Shown here: positions 15,044-24,294 of the stretch, piece by piece
How positions within the stretch are numbered: the stretch's first letter is position 1
Layout: each line of letters starts with the position of its first letter
Made by a program: the position numbers and the translations under genes
NCBI RefSeq assembly: GCF_042654245.1
Contig: NZ_JBHSGI010000028.1
Location: 62,001-126,000 of the forward strand
Source: Seohaeicola_A nanhaiensis
Lineage (GTDB): Bacteria; Pseudomonadota; Alphaproteobacteria; Rhodobacterales; Rhodobacteraceae
Direction of reading: 5' to 3'
Length of the DNA stretch: 64,000 nucleotides
Notes under the pieces: model-generated
What the model was told of the DNA's origin: nothing
The model's database searches: none
The model's input: the letters and a program-made list of their open reading frames with translations, nothing else

Positions 15044-15433
15044 ATGAGTAACCCCGAACCCGCCGAATTCTCCCCGCCCGACGCCGCCGCCATCGCCGCG
15101 CAGAACGACGCCTTCCGGAGGCTTGCCTGCCTCGGGGTGTCGCCGGATCAACCGATCCAGGGGCGCATGCATGTCACCCGCTCCTTGATGGAGGCCGGCG
15201 ACGGCTTCATGGCCGACGCGGTGAAAGCTACCGGGGAGTTTGAGACCTTCGAGCCTGAGAACGATCCCGAGGGCTGGCACGATTTCGGGGCGGTCACGAT
15301 CCGCGGCGAGACCGTGTTCTGGAAAGTGGATCTCTACGAGGCCGACTCTGACTTCCGCTATGGCGCGGAGGCGCCCGACAATCCTGAAACCACCATGCGT
15401 GTGCTGACCATCATGATGGCGCACGACTGGTAG
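15044..15433 (+). CDS. DUF3768 protein
   Basis: The ATG at 15044 follows AAAGGAC. The 129-residue protein shows the DUF3768 pattern: IAAQNDAFRRL at the start, FETFEPENDPEGWHDFGAV in the middle, then FWKVDLYE and TMRVLTIMMAHDW at the end. The molecular function of DUF3768 is unknown. The family is common on alphaproteobacterial plasmids and ICEs beside ArdC-like and ParB-like genes, as here. No signal peptide or membrane segment is present. Confidence 0.8.
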   Translation: MSNPEPAEFSPPDAAAIAAQNDAFRRLACLGVSPDQPIQGRMHVTRSLMEAGDGFMADAVKATGEFETFEPENDPEGWHDFGAVTIRGETVFWKVDLYEADSDFRYGAEAPDNPETTMRVLTIMMAHDW

Positions 15434-15480
15434 GGTTGAGCGCCCAGCCCACTTCAACATCGACAGGCCCGCTGACCCTT

Positions 15481-15509
15481 CGAAAGGGAATGCGGGCCTT
15501 TTGTCCTGT
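15481..15509 (+). repeat. Dispersed leader element, copy 3
   Basis: CGAAAGGGAATGCGG then GCCTTTTGTCCTGT matches the leader consensus with a slightly altered centre. It precedes the ParB-like gene by 74 bp, after a G/C-rich CCCGGA/TCCGGG stretch. Confidence 0.65.
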
Positions 15510-15583
15510 TGGTTCCCGGATCCGGGGATCGGTCAGGCCGCCCGGGAAGTCCGGGTGGCGCAGAACCCAGAGAAGGACATCTC

Positions 15584-17572
15584 ATGACCCAAGCGCTTGA
15601 ACCCATCTTTGTCGCCATCGGCGATCTCGTCGCCCATCCCGCCAATGTGCGGAACAGGTCTCCGGAGAGCTATGCCTCCGAGAACATCGCGCATCTGAAG
15701 GCCAGCATTGCGGTGCTGGGGCTGCTGCAGCCGCTGCTCGTCCAGAAGCTCTCGGCCGGGTTCGGCGTCCTCGCCGGCGGCCGTCGCCACGCGGCGCTCC
15801 TGGAGCTGGTCGCGGACAAGGCCGCCAAGGGCTTCACCAAGAGCACTAAGATCGACTGCCGTCTGGTCCCGGACGATTGCGACCTGACCACCGCGCTGTC
15901 GCTCGCGGAGAACATCACACAGGCGCCGATGAATGCCATCGACGAGTTCGAAGCCTTCGCGCGGATGATGGAGGTCGACGGCCAGACGCCCGAGACCATC
16001 GCCAAGACCTTCGGCACCACGGTGGCTGCCGTGAAAGGCCGGCTGCGCTATGGGCTCATCCACCCCGACATCCGCGCCGCGGCGCGGGTCAAGTCGATCA
16101 CCCTCGATGTGATGAAAGCCTTCGCGGACCATACGAGCCAGGAGGTGCAGCGCGAGGTCTTCGAGGCGCTGACCAAGGAGGACAACCATGTCCATGCCTA
16201 TAGCGTCCGCAACGCGCTGAAGTCCCGTGGTGTTCAGGTCAGCGACGATATCGGTGCCTTCGTGCGGAAAGACTACGAGGCGCGGGGTGGCGCCATCGCA
16301 ACCGATCTCCTGGACGAGCATTCCGTGCTCGAGGATTCCGCGCTGGTCGAAACGATCCTCCTCGAAAAACTCGCCGCTGCTGCTGAAGAAGCCCGCGCCG
16401 AGATCGGCTTTGCCTGGGCCGATGCGGTGATCCAGTATGACTATGCCGCCATGGCGGACTACGGCCGGGTCTATCCCGGTCCGGTCGAGCCCGACGAAGA
16501 GGGTTCGAAGCGCTTGGACGCGATTACCGCCGAACTCGAGAAACTCGAACATGAGATGGAGAACGAGGAGCTCGAAGACGAAGCCTACAGTGAACTCTAC
16601 GAACGTGTGGATGAGTTGGAGGCCGAGGCACGGGATCTGCAGGAGGCCTACAGCGCCGAGGATCTCGCGCGATCCGGGGTGATCGCCACCTGGGCGCAGG
16701 GCAAGATCTCCCTGCATGTCGGGATGGTGCGTCCCGAAGACAGGGCCGAAAACGCCGGTAAGGCGTCCGGCACATCAAAGGACCCGGGCGCCGCGGACTC
16801 GGGCGAAATCACCTATCCCGCCTCGCTGACCGATGACTTGAAGACCGAGCGGGCGATGGCGCTTGGTGCGGCCATGGCCATGCACCCGGAAGCCACGCTC
16901 GACCTCACGCTTTTCAAGCTGGTCACCGACGTGTTGGGCCATGGCATGGGTGTCACCCAGGCGATCAAGGTCGATGCGCGCCAGGACTATCGCACGCACG
17001 CCAAGATGGACGAGATCGATGGCACCTCGCTCGAACAGGTGGCCGCAGCGCATGACGCGCTCGATCTCTCCTGGGCGGATGATGCGAAATCCCCCGCCGA
17101 TCAGTTCGCTTTGTTTCGGGCGCTCGATGCGGGCGAGAAGGCAAAGCTCGTGGCCTACGCCACGGCGGCGACCACGCAGGCCTGTTTTGCGCGAGACCGG
17201 CAGCGCGACAGCCTGATGCATGATTTCGAGATCGAGGTGATGCCGGACATCCGCGCGCACTGGACGCCGAACGCGGCGCTTTTCAACCGGTTCAAGAAGG
17301 CATGGCTCCTCAAAATCCTCGGCGAGGAGCTGGGGCTCGCGCAGGAGGCGGTGACCCTGGCCTCCTCGACCAAGAAGCAAGTCGTCGAGTTCTGCGACAA
17401 GCTCTTCGCCGAACCCTTCGCCACCCTGACGGAGACGCAGCGGTCGGCGGTTGCGGCCTGGTGCCCGCCGATGATGCAGACCTCCGGGATTGAACCGGTC
17501 GAGGCCCTCGAGGCCGAGCCGCCTGAGACCGCAACGCCCGATGGCAACACAGAGGTCGCAGAAGCGGCCTGA
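15584..17572 (+). CDS. Large ParB/Spo0J-like protein
   Basis: This 662-residue protein opens with a ParB-like nuclease/CTPase domain: VAIGDLVAHPANVRN, HLKASIAVLGLLQPLLVQ, VLAGGRRHAALLEL and the ALSLAENITQAPMN motif. A helix-turn-helix follows (TPETIAKTFGTTVAAVKGRL, about 140-160). The C-terminal 400 residues are acidic and helical, including a likely coiled coil (ITAELEKLEHEMENEELEDE) near 325. It is about twice the length of partition ParB proteins and lacks an adjacent ParA. It may act as a DNA-binding regulator or maintenance factor rather than in classical partition. The ATG at 15584 follows AGAAGGAC. Confidence 0.8.
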   Translation: MTQALEPIFVAIGDLVAHPANVRNRSPESYASENIAHLKASIAVLGLLQPLLVQKLSAGFGVLAGGRRHAALLELVADKAAKGFTKSTKIDCRLVPDDCDLTTALSLAENITQAPMNAIDEFEAFARMMEVDGQTPETIAKTFGTTVAAVKGRLRYGLIHPDIRAAARVKSITLDVMKAFADHTSQEVQREVFEALTKEDNHVHAYSVRNALKSRGVQVSDDIGAFVRKDYEARGGAIATDLLDEHSVLEDSALVETILLEKLAAAAEEARAEIGFAWADAVIQYDYAAMADYGRVYPGPVEPDEEGSKRLDAITAELEKLEHEMENEELEDEAYSELYERVDELEAEARDLQEAYSAEDLARSGVIATWAQGKISLHVGMVRPEDRAENAGKASGTSKDPGAADSGEITYPASLTDDLKTERAMALGAAMAMHPEATLDLTLFKLVTDVLGHGMGVTQAIKVDARQDYRTHAKMDEIDGTSLEQVAAAHDALDLSWADDAKSPADQFALFRALDAGEKAKLVAYATAATTQACFARDRQRDSLMHDFEIEVMPDIRAHWTPNAALFNRFKKAWLLKILGEELGLAQEAVTLASSTKKQVVEFCDKLFAEPFATLTETQRSAVAAWCPPMMQTSGIEPVEALEAEPPETATPDGNTEVAEAA

Positions 17573-17642
17573 CCCTGCCGGCGGCCCGCGGCGCACGTCC
17601 GGCGCGGGTCGCACGCCTCCCTCTTACATACAGGTAATTCCC

Positions 17643-18236
17643 ATGTCCCTTCTCAGCTTCACCGCCGCAAGCGTCGCGGCCCAGATCGCGCATGCGCGTG
17701 GCTGCTCCATCTTCCTGCCCAACTGGAACGGGCCGGTCGGCAAACCCGCCCTGATCCTGATTGTCGGCAACGGCGTCCATCTGCGTTCCAACGGGATCGA
17801 CGGTACGACCACCCGGATCGTCACCACCGAACGCGCCGATCCATCTTTCGCCTTCGCGGACGGAATCGACCCGTTCCGGGACGTTGACTGGATGGCGGCC
17901 CGGCAGGCGGCGTTTCGCGATCTGACCGGCCAGTTCTACACCGACATTCTCGACGACGTTCAGATGCTCATCGATCGGGGCCATGACACCATCCGGCTGG
18001 CGACTGATGGCCACACGATCCGCGTCTTCGCGCGCCGCGCCGCCGACTACCTGATCGGCGGCACCTATGACGTGCCCTCCGGCCTCGGCGGGACCTTCCG
18101 GGTGGTCCTTCGGGATGCCACGGACACCCATGCCCTCGTCCAGAACCGCGGCAATTGCGAGGATTTCGATGAGATGCTGCCCTACCGGGTGCCGCTCGAC
18201 GCGCTGATCGAACTCGATGACCGGAGGGCTGCATAG
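17643..18236 (+). CDS. Conserved backbone protein, function unknown
   Basis: The 197-residue product starts at an ATG preceded by a weak CAGGTAATTCCC leader. It has alternating hydrophobic strands (KPALILIVGNGVHLRS, TRIVTTERADPSFAF) and no signal peptide or obvious catalytic motif. Its stop overlaps the next start by one base (TAGTG), so the two are co-translated. It sits between the ParB-like gene and a TA pair in the conserved block. I do not recognise its family. Confidence 0.65.
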   Translation: MSLLSFTAASVAAQIAHARGCSIFLPNWNGPVGKPALILIVGNGVHLRSNGIDGTTTRIVTTERADPSFAFADGIDPFRDVDWMAARQAAFRDLTGQFYTDILDDVQMLIDRGHDTIRLATDGHTIRVFARRAADYLIGGTYDVPSGLGGTFRVVLRDATDTHALVQNRGNCEDFDEMLPYRVPLDALIELDDRRAA

Positions 18237-18907
18237 TGGCCTGGCTCTTCTACACCGATCGCCGCGTAAAAACCTACGCCGACGAAAAGGCCGAGATCGC
18301 CCGGCTCTGCACCTTCGAGAGCGATACCCGCAAGACATTGTTGCTCAAGGCCTGCAAGGTCGGCTCGACCTGGTATGCGGCAGCGAAGGTCACGAATGTC
18401 GACGGCTCGCCGGTCGAGGATGCGACCTACGTCACCGATGAAGACGGGTCGATCACCTTCGGGGCTGTGTTGCTGACGCGCTACGACGATGGCTGTTGGG
18501 GCTATAAGGACATGGAGGAGGCCACCGGGCCGGTGGAGTCGCGGGCACCGCTCGGCCTTCTTAACCTGCTGTCGGAACTGAAAGACTCTGACAGCTATGC
18601 CAATGCCTGGCGCCAGCGTTGCCGGGACTGGGCGGCGATCCCGGACTATGACGAGCGTGACAGGATCAGGCTCGCCAGTCCAGTGACGCTGACCGACGGC
18701 AGCTCCTGCCAGATCGTGACCGCCACCCATTACCGGCGCGGAGGGAAAAAGCGCCGATGCTACCGCATCGAGGAAACCGGCGGGCTCGTGCGCCTGTCGA
18801 AAGCCTCGCTTGCCGGGTCCGAGCTTCTCAGCTCCGCGAAGGGGGACGCGAGCCCCGTTCTGGTGGAGTTCTTCGCTGGGCGGGGCTCCGACGATACGCC
18901 CCCTTGA
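18236..18907 (+). CDS. Conserved backbone protein, function unknown
   Basis: It starts at a GTG overlapping the previous stop by one base. The 223-residue protein begins MAWLFYTDRRVKTYADEKAE and is mixed alpha/beta. Its conserved-looking segments are GSTWYAAAKVT, LLTRYDDGCWGYKDMEE and an ESRAPLGLLNLL motif. The C-terminal 60 residues are basic (HYRRGGKKRRCYRIEETGG). I recall similar proteins in plasmid blocks beside ArdC-like genes but cannot assign a function. No signal peptide or membrane helix is visible. Confidence 0.65.
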   Translation: MAWLFYTDRRVKTYADEKAEIARLCTFESDTRKTLLLKACKVGSTWYAAAKVTNVDGSPVEDATYVTDEDGSITFGAVLLTRYDDGCWGYKDMEEATGPVESRAPLGLLNLLSELKDSDSYANAWRQRCRDWAAIPDYDERDRIRLASPVTLTDGSSCQIVTATHYRRGGKKRRCYRIEETGGLVRLSKASLAGSELLSSAKGDASPVLVEFFAGRGSDDTPP

Positions 18908-18949
18908 GATAGTGCCCTCGTATCCTGCCTCTTGTGGAGTATTAAGAAA

Positions 18950-18975
18950 TTCTGTATATTCTTGCTAAGACAGAA
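18950..18975. promoter_or_regulatory. Candidate operator of the Phd/PemK-like module
   Basis: An AT-rich stretch upstream of the antitoxin has TTCTGT-N14-ACAGAA (18950-18975), a perfect 6-bp inverted repeat. Phd-type antitoxins bind such palindromes over their own promoter. The antitoxin ATG follows at 18994 behind GGAGAG. Confidence 0.4.
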
Positions 18976-18993
18976 AATCGGTGGAGAGCCAGG

Positions 18994-19236
18994 ATGAAGC
19001 AATTTGCAGCAGGGGATCTGACCCGCAACACGGGCGATCTCTTCGAGGCGGCGACCGTCGCCCCGGTCGCGATCACGAAGCACCGTAAGCCGCGCTTCGT
19101 AGTCATGTCGATGGAGCGCTTCCAGGCCCTGACGGCCGGTCGCGCGTCGCAGGTGGCTCTCGATGTGGCCGACATGCCTGAAGAGCTGGGAAGCCTTCTC
19201 GACCAGGGCATCGAAGAACATTTCCGTGACCGCTGA
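18994..19236 (+). CDS. Phd/YefM-type antitoxin
   Basis: This 80-residue protein has the Phd/YefM N-terminal fold (FAAGDLTRNTGDLFEAATVA, then VAITKHRKPRFVVMSMERFQAL), which dimerises to bind DNA. The variable C-terminal tail (DMPEELGSLLDQGIEEHF) would bind the toxin. It overlaps the downstream toxin gene by 11 bp. It breaks the otherwise backbone-type gene order between the unknown protein at 18236 and the large helicase, and probably stabilises the element. Confidence 0.85.
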   Translation: MKQFAAGDLTRNTGDLFEAATVAPVAITKHRKPRFVVMSMERFQALTAGRASQVALDVADMPEELGSLLDQGIEEHFRDR

Positions 19237-19645
19237 CTTCCCCGCCGCGGGGCAGGTCTTCGACTATCACTATCTCTGGAAGTGGCAGGCGGATCGCGGC
19301 GAGACGGAAGGTCGCAAGAAGCGGCCGAGTTGCGTGGTGATCGTCGTCACCAACCAAGCGGGTCAGCACGTCATGTTCATCGCGCCGATCACCAGCAAAG
19401 CTTCGGGTGAGGGGCGGACGGCCCTGGGGATACCCGAGACCGAGGCGCGCCGCGCCAGGCTCGATAGCGATGTGCCACTCTGGGTCATCCTGGACGAGTT
19501 GAACGCCGATATCCTCGAGAAGTCATATACGCTAGAAGAGCGGACACCGCGCGGATCGTTCAGCCCGGCCTTCACCGACGCGATCCTGCGCGAGGTGCAG
19601 CGCCTTCGCGCCGCAGGCAGACTCAAGCTGTCGCGCCGGACCTGA
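19226..19645 (+). CDS. PemK/MazF-like toxin
   Basis: The GTG at 19226 lies inside the end of the antitoxin gene, a common overlap in TA pairs. The 139-residue product has the order of a PemK-like barrel: a GQVFDYHYLWKW start, a KKRPSCVVIVV strand and VMFIAPITS. It ends with VPLWVILDELNADILEKSY, then a C-terminal helix. PemK/MazF toxins cut mRNA at short motifs. The first strand and loop are longer than in classic MazF. The pairing with a Phd-type antitoxin is well known for several toxin folds, so the fold call is moderate. Confidence 0.65.
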   Translation: MTADFPAAGQVFDYHYLWKWQADRGETEGRKKRPSCVVIVVTNQAGQHVMFIAPITSKASGEGRTALGIPETEARRARLDSDVPLWVILDELNADILEKSYTLEERTPRGSFSPAFTDAILREVQRLRAAGRLKLSRRT

Positions 19646-19757
19646 TTCCCGAACGCCGGCAAAACGGATGCGCCGGTCTCGCCCCCCTTTGCGGCAGACC
19701 GGGGTCCAATCTCTCTGATCTGCCCACATTCCGAACGTCAAGCCGCCTCCACCTCCT

Positions 19758-19788
19758 GAAAGGGGAAAGGGGGCTTTCTGTCCTGTCA
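19758..19788 (+). repeat. Dispersed leader element, copy 4
   Basis: TGAAAGGGGAAAGGGG then GCTTTCTGTCCTGTC matches the consensus. GAAAG and CTTTC form a stem around four G. It lies 31 bp upstream of the large helicase-methylase start. Confidence 0.7.
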
Positions 19789-19819
19789 GACCCGCAACCT
19801 GACTGGAAGGACAGACGAC

Positions 19820-22800
19820 ATGGCCGATCAAAGACCGAAGCACGGACCGGAGATCCCATCACAAGCCCGCCTCCGGGAGGCCTTGTCACAGATCGCCAGG
19901 GAGATCGAAGACCAGCCTCTCAGAAGCTCGTCGCTAGCCCGCATCATGCGCGAGACGTTCGGAGGCAGCGACGCGGGCGGCGCATGGGACTGGCGCATCG
20001 CCTATGACGTGATGCAGGCCGCAGCCGTGATGAAGGTTTTGCAGGGCAGCGATCCGGACGCCGTCACATCCGCCAAAATGCTTGCCACGCGGCTCCTGAC
20101 GGAGACGCGGCGCTCCGAGCAGCAGATCCGGCTCCAGCAATTTTCGACGCCGCTGCCCTATGCGGCCCTGGTTGCGCGTGCCGCGGCCATCCGTGCCGGC
20201 GAAACCGTGCTGGAGCCCTCGGCCGGCACCGGCGCGCTGGCCGCTTTCGCGGTTCTCGCGGGCGGCAAGCCCCTGCTCAACGAGATCGATCCCTTCCGCC
20301 GGGCGGTTCTCGAGGCGGTGTTCGGGGGCGAGATATCCGGCTTCGACGCCGAGCATATCGACGACCTGCTGACGGTGCCTGAGCTTCCGGGCGTCATTGT
20401 GATGAACCCGCCCTTCGCCTCCTCGGTCGATCGGTCGCGGGACAAGCATATCGCTGCCAAGCATCTGATCGGGGCCGCCAAACGCCTGGCTCCCGGTGGG
20501 CGTCTCGTGGCGATCATGCCCCTGGGCTTCGCGCCGGAGCGGGATGCGGCGCATTGGGCACGGGCCTCGGCCATCGCAAAGCCTCGGCTGGCACTGTCGA
20601 TTCCGGGCCATGTCTACCGCAAACTCGGCACCACCGTCGAAACCCGGATCATGGTCTTCGACAAGGTGCAGGAGGAGGTCGAATGCGTCCGCGCGGTTGT
20701 CGATGATCTGGATGCGGCACGGCAAATCGTCGATGATGTCGCCGCGACCCGACCCGCCACTCCTACTATCCAGGCCACTGCACAGGCACGGCGTGGGTCG
20801 CGCCGGGTCGGTCTCCCTATTACACACGAGCGCCCAATCGCCCAGGCGGCGTCTGCCAAACCCAAATCGCATGCCGCCATCCCGCTGGCCTTCACCTGCC
20901 TCGCCACGCCCCGCGAGAACACGCCCGTCTCCGACATCTACGCCCGCTATCGCCCGCAGCGGATCGAAATCGCGGGCGCGCGGGAACATCCCACGCCACT
21001 CGTCGAGAGCATCGCCATGGCGTCGGTCGCCCCTCCGGCTCCGTCGCGCGAGGCCGTCGACGGCCTGCGCCTGCCCGGCCGCCTGATCGAGGAGGGCCAT
21101 CTCTCCGAGGCCCAGCTCGAGACCATCCTGATGGCGAATGACGCGCACGCGCGCGACCTGCCGGGCCGGTTCACCATCGACGAGGACCAGACTCGGATGA
21201 CGCGTGCCGACGACGATCCGGAGGCGCAGGCCTATCGCCTCGGCTATTTCCTCGGCGATGGCGCGGGCTGCGGCAAGGGGCGGGAATGTGCCGGACTTAT
21301 CCTGGTGAACTGGCTCGCGGGGCGGCGGAAGGCTGTCTGGATCTCCAAATCCGCCACGCTCATCGAGGACGCGATCCGCGACTGGACCGACCTCGGCGGT
21401 TCGCCCGCAGACATCCAGCCGCTCTCCAAATGGAAACCCGATCAGCAGATAGCCATGCGCGACGGCATCCTCTTCGTCACCTATGCGACGCTGCGCTCCG
21501 CGGGTAAATGCGGGACGACCCGCCTCGGCCAGGTCCTCGACTGGATGGGCGACGGGTTCGACGGCGTGCTGGCCTTCGACGAGGCCCATGCCATGCAGAA
21601 CGCCGCCGGGTCCGACGAGGGCAGGGGGGTGAGGCCCTCCCAGCAGGGTCTCGCCGGGCTGCGCCTGCAACTCGCCGCCCCGCGTGCCCGGGTCTTCTAT
21701 GTCTCGGCGACCGGCGCCACCAGCGTTCACAATCTTGCCTATGCCTCCCGCCTCGGTCTCTGGGGCCAGGGAAAGGAATATCCTTTCCCGAGCCGCGAGA
21801 GCTTCGTCTCCGCGATGGAAGCCGGCGGGGTGGCGGCGATGGAGGTGGTGGCGCGCGATCTGAAGACGCTCGGCTTCTATACGGCACGGGCGCTCAGCTT
21901 CGATGGCGTCGAGTATGACGTGCTCGAACACGCGCTAACCCCGGCCCAGATCGAAATCTACGATGCCTATGCCGGCGCCTTCCGGACGATCCACCACAAT
22001 CTCGAGGCGGCGCTCACCGCGACCGGCGTCAACGATGCCTCCGGTCAGACCAACGCCTCCGCCGCAAAGGCCTCGGCCAAGTCGCGCTTCGAGAGCACCA
22101 AGCAGCGGTTCTTCAACCACCTCCTGATGGGCATGAAAGCCCCGTCCGTCATCCGTGCCATCAAAGAAGACGTGGCGGATGGATATGCCTGCGTCATCCA
22201 GGTGGTCTCCACCGGCGAGAGCCTGCTGAAGCGGCGGCTCGAGGCGATGGACCCCGAAGACGAACTCGTGGAGGGCGCATTGACCCCCCGCGACTACGTG
22301 CTGAGTTACCTCGAACAGGCCTTCCCGATCCATGCCCAGAAGTTGGTCGAGATCGACGGAAACATGGTGGCCGAGCCGCTGAGGGATGCGAATGGCGCCC
22401 TGGTCGTGTCGCGCGAGGCCGAGGTCTTGCGCGATGCGGCGATGATGGCGCTGATGGCCCTCGCACCGATTCCCGCGGCCCTCGACCAGATACTCTGGGC
22501 CTTTGGCGACGAGGCCGTGGCGGAGGTGACCGGGCGCTCCATCCGTCCCCTGAAATCCCGGGACGGTGCGCTCTTCATCGAGAAGCGATCCGCCAGCAGC
22601 AATCCCTCGGAAACGTTGGCCTTCATGGATGGCGAGAAGGACATCCTGATCTTCTCCGACGCCGGCGGCACGGGCCGCTCCTATCACGCGGCCCAGACCG
22701 CGAAGAACCGGAAGCGGCGGCGGCACTATCTGCTGGAGCCCGGCTGGCGGGCAGACGCGGCAATCCAGGGGCTTGGCCGCACGCATCGCTCGGCCCAGGT

Positions 22801-24079
22801 CAGTGCCCCCTTCTTCCGGGTCTGCACCTCGGATGTTCATGGCGAGAAGCGCTTCACCTCCACGATCGCCCGGCGGCTCGATCAGCTGGGGGCGCTCACC
22901 AAGGGCCAGCGCGAGACCGGCTCGCAGGGCATGTTCCGCGAGGAGGACAATCTTGAAAGTCCGATCGCGCGGGCGGCGTTGCGCGGCTACTACGCCGATC
23001 TGGCCGCCGGGCGCGCCGGCGCGATGAGCTACGAGCGGTTCACGGACTGGACCGCCTTGCGGCTGATCGACCAGGACGGCGTGCTGCTGGAAGAGCTGCC
23101 GCCGATCCAGCGCTTCCTCAACCGTGTGTTGGCGCTGCCCATTCACATGCAGAACGCGCTCTTCGCCGAGTTCATGAGCCGGATCGCCGATCAGACCGAG
23201 CGGGTGCGGGCCGCGGGCACGCTCGATGTCGGCGTCGAGACGCTGCGCGGCGAGATGATCGAACAGGTCTCGGCGGAAGACCTCTGGACCTGTCCGCGCT
23301 CCGGGGCGGTGACACGCATCATCGGACTCGAGGTGACGGACCCCGTCCATGTGCTCTCCGCCGATGAGGTTTTGGACCGGAACTCCGACAAGCTGCCGAT
23401 GATCAATCGCACCTCCGGGCGCGCGGCGCTGATCTCGGCCCGACCCATGCAGATCTATGACGAAGAGATCGTCACGCTCATGCGCAAGGTCTCCCGGCCG
23501 ACTGGATCGATCTATGTCGAGGAAGGGAGGTTCGAAGGTTCGGCCTGGGAGGAGATCGAACCACCCGAATTCCGCCGCCTCTGGGACGAGGAGGCTCACA
23601 GCCTGCCGAAGGTGACCACGACGAAGCTCTATCTGCTGACCGGGCTCCTTTTGCCGATCTGGAAGGACATTCCCTCGGGCAACGAACGCATCTACCGCGT
23701 CACGCCGGAGGGGCAGGCAAGCATGATCGGCCGGACCGTCAGCGAGGATGGCGCCGCCGCGCTCAGAGCCCGGTTCATGGTCGGCACACCGAAAACCCCG
23801 CAGGAGATGCTGACGGCCGCGCTCGGGTCCACCGCGCCGGTCGATCTGGGCCGGGGTCTCACGCTCACCCGCCGTCGGGTCGCCGGCGCGGCCCGCCTCG
23901 AGATCGACGGGGCCGACCGGGGCACGATCGACGGGCTGAAGGCCATGGGGTGCTTCACGGAGATCATCGCCTTCCAGCTTCGGGTCTTCGTGCCGCACGG
24001 GGACGGTGTCGATACCGCCGCGATCCTGGGCCGGATCGTGGGGGACGGATCAGCCTCCAAGGCTGATCGCGCCGCCTAG
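19820..24079 (+). CDS. Strawberry-notch-like helicase fused to N6-type DNA methylase domain
   Basis: At 1419 residues this is the largest protein of the window. Residues about 90-300 are a class I DNA methyltransferase, with motif I VLEPSAGTGALAAF and catalytic NPPF motif (VIVMNPPFAS). Residues about 420-1060 form a superfamily 2 helicase of the Strawberry-notch type. It has the Walker-like FLGDGAGCGKGRECAG, motif Ia KAVWISKSATLIEDA, DEAH-type FDEAHAM, SAT motif VFYVSATGATS, and the C-lobe FSDAGGTGRSYHA with IQGLGRTHRSAQ. Such proteins are conserved on alphaproteobacterial plasmids and may protect or process element DNA; the exact job is unknown. The ATG follows GGAAGGACAG. Confidence 0.88.
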   Translation: MADQRPKHGPEIPSQARLREALSQIAREIEDQPLRSSSLARIMRETFGGSDAGGAWDWRIAYDVMQAAAVMKVLQGSDPDAVTSAKMLATRLLTETRRSEQQIRLQQFSTPLPYAALVARAAAIRAGETVLEPSAGTGALAAFAVLAGGKPLLNEIDPFRRAVLEAVFGGEISGFDAEHIDDLLTVPELPGVIVMNPPFASSVDRSRDKHIAAKHLIGAAKRLAPGGRLVAIMPLGFAPERDAAHWARASAIAKPRLALSIPGHVYRKLGTTVETRIMVFDKVQEEVECVRAVVDDLDAARQIVDDVAATRPATPTIQATAQARRGSRRVGLPITHERPIAQAASAKPKSHAAIPLAFTCLATPRENTPVSDIYARYRPQRIEIAGAREHPTPLVESIAMASVAPPAPSREAVDGLRLPGRLIEEGHLSEAQLETILMANDAHARDLPGRFTIDEDQTRMTRADDDPEAQAYRLGYFLGDGAGCGKGRECAGLILVNWLAGRRKAVWISKSATLIEDAIRDWTDLGGSPADIQPLSKWKPDQQIAMRDGILFVTYATLRSAGKCGTTRLGQVLDWMGDGFDGVLAFDEAHAMQNAAGSDEGRGVRPSQQGLAGLRLQLAAPRARVFYVSATGATSVHNLAYASRLGLWGQGKEYPFPSRESFVSAMEAGGVAAMEVVARDLKTLGFYTARALSFDGVEYDVLEHALTPAQIEIYDAYAGAFRTIHHNLEAALTATGVNDASGQTNASAAKASAKSRFESTKQRFFNHLLMGMKAPSVIRAIKEDVADGYACVIQVVSTGESLLKRRLEAMDPEDELVEGALTPRDYVLSYLEQAFPIHAQKLVEIDGNMVAEPLRDANGALVVSREAEVLRDAAMMALMALAPIPAALDQILWAFGDEAVAEVTGRSIRPLKSRDGALFIEKRSASSNPSETLAFMDGEKDILIFSDAGGTGRSYHAAQTAKNRKRRRHYLLEPGWRADAAIQGLGRTHRSAQVSAPFFRVCTSDVHGEKRFTSTIARRLDQLGALTKGQRETGSQGMFREEDNLESPIARAALRGYYADLAAGRAGAMSYERFTDWTALRLIDQDGVLLEELPPIQRFLNRVLALPIHMQNALFAEFMSRIADQTERVRAAGTLDVGVETLRGEMIEQVSAEDLWTCPRSGAVTRIIGLEVTDPVHVLSADEVLDRNSDKLPMINRTSGRAALISARPMQIYDEEIVTLMRKVSRPTGSIYVEEGRFEGSAWEEIEPPEFRRLWDEEAHSLPKVTTTKLYLLTGLLLPIWKDIPSGNERIYRVTPEGQASMIGRTVSEDGAAALRARFMVGTPKTPQEMLTAALGSTAPVDLGRGLTLTRRRVAGAARLEIDGADRGTIDGLKAMGCFTEIIAFQLRVFVPHGDGVDTAAILGRIVGDGSASKADRAA

Positions 24080-24165
24080 GGCGTTTCGAGTTCCATAGAT
24101 CGAATAAGTATCAGAATTTGAATGAGAAAGGTTCGAATTCTGATGCGATGCGAACTCGAAACGCC
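24080..24165. repeat. Nested inverted-repeat (MITE-like) element
   Basis: Directly after the helicase stop codon, GGCGTTTCGAGTTC (24080-24093) is repeated perfectly in inverse as GAACTCGAAACGCC (24152-24165). Inside it, ATCAGAATT (24110-24118) pairs with AATTCTGAT (24136-24144). The 86 bases could form a long stem-loop. Size, termini and AT-rich core resemble a miniature inverted-repeat element; a structured terminator is the alternative. Confidence 0.6.
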
Positions 24166-24193
24166 TGAAAGGAAAAGCGGGCTCTCGGTCAGG
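24166..24193 (+). repeat. Dispersed leader element, copy 5
   Basis: TGAAAGGAAAAGCGG then GCTCTCGGTCAGG matches the leader consensus and abuts the right end of the nested inverted repeat. It precedes the gene at 24295 by about 100 bp. Confidence 0.6.
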
Positions 24194-24294
24194 GGGGAAC
24201 GCGGAAGGGTGCTTTGTCCCCTCGCGTTCCGCCGCTGTGTCGGGTCTGCGGACCGCTCGGCGCCTTCCCCATCTCAGACACGAGGACAAGACCC

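Noticed and set aside
15584..17572. ParB-like gene as evidence of a ParAB partition locus and replication origin
   Set aside because: No ParA or replication initiator (RepABC, DnaA-like) gene and no iteron-like repeats were seen in the window, and the protein is twice the usual length.
19934..23998. Two long minus-strand frames (665 and 687 codons) across the helicase-methylase gene
   Set aside because: These are shadows of the 1419-residue protein, rich in Arg/Gly/His and without domain motifs or ribosome sites.
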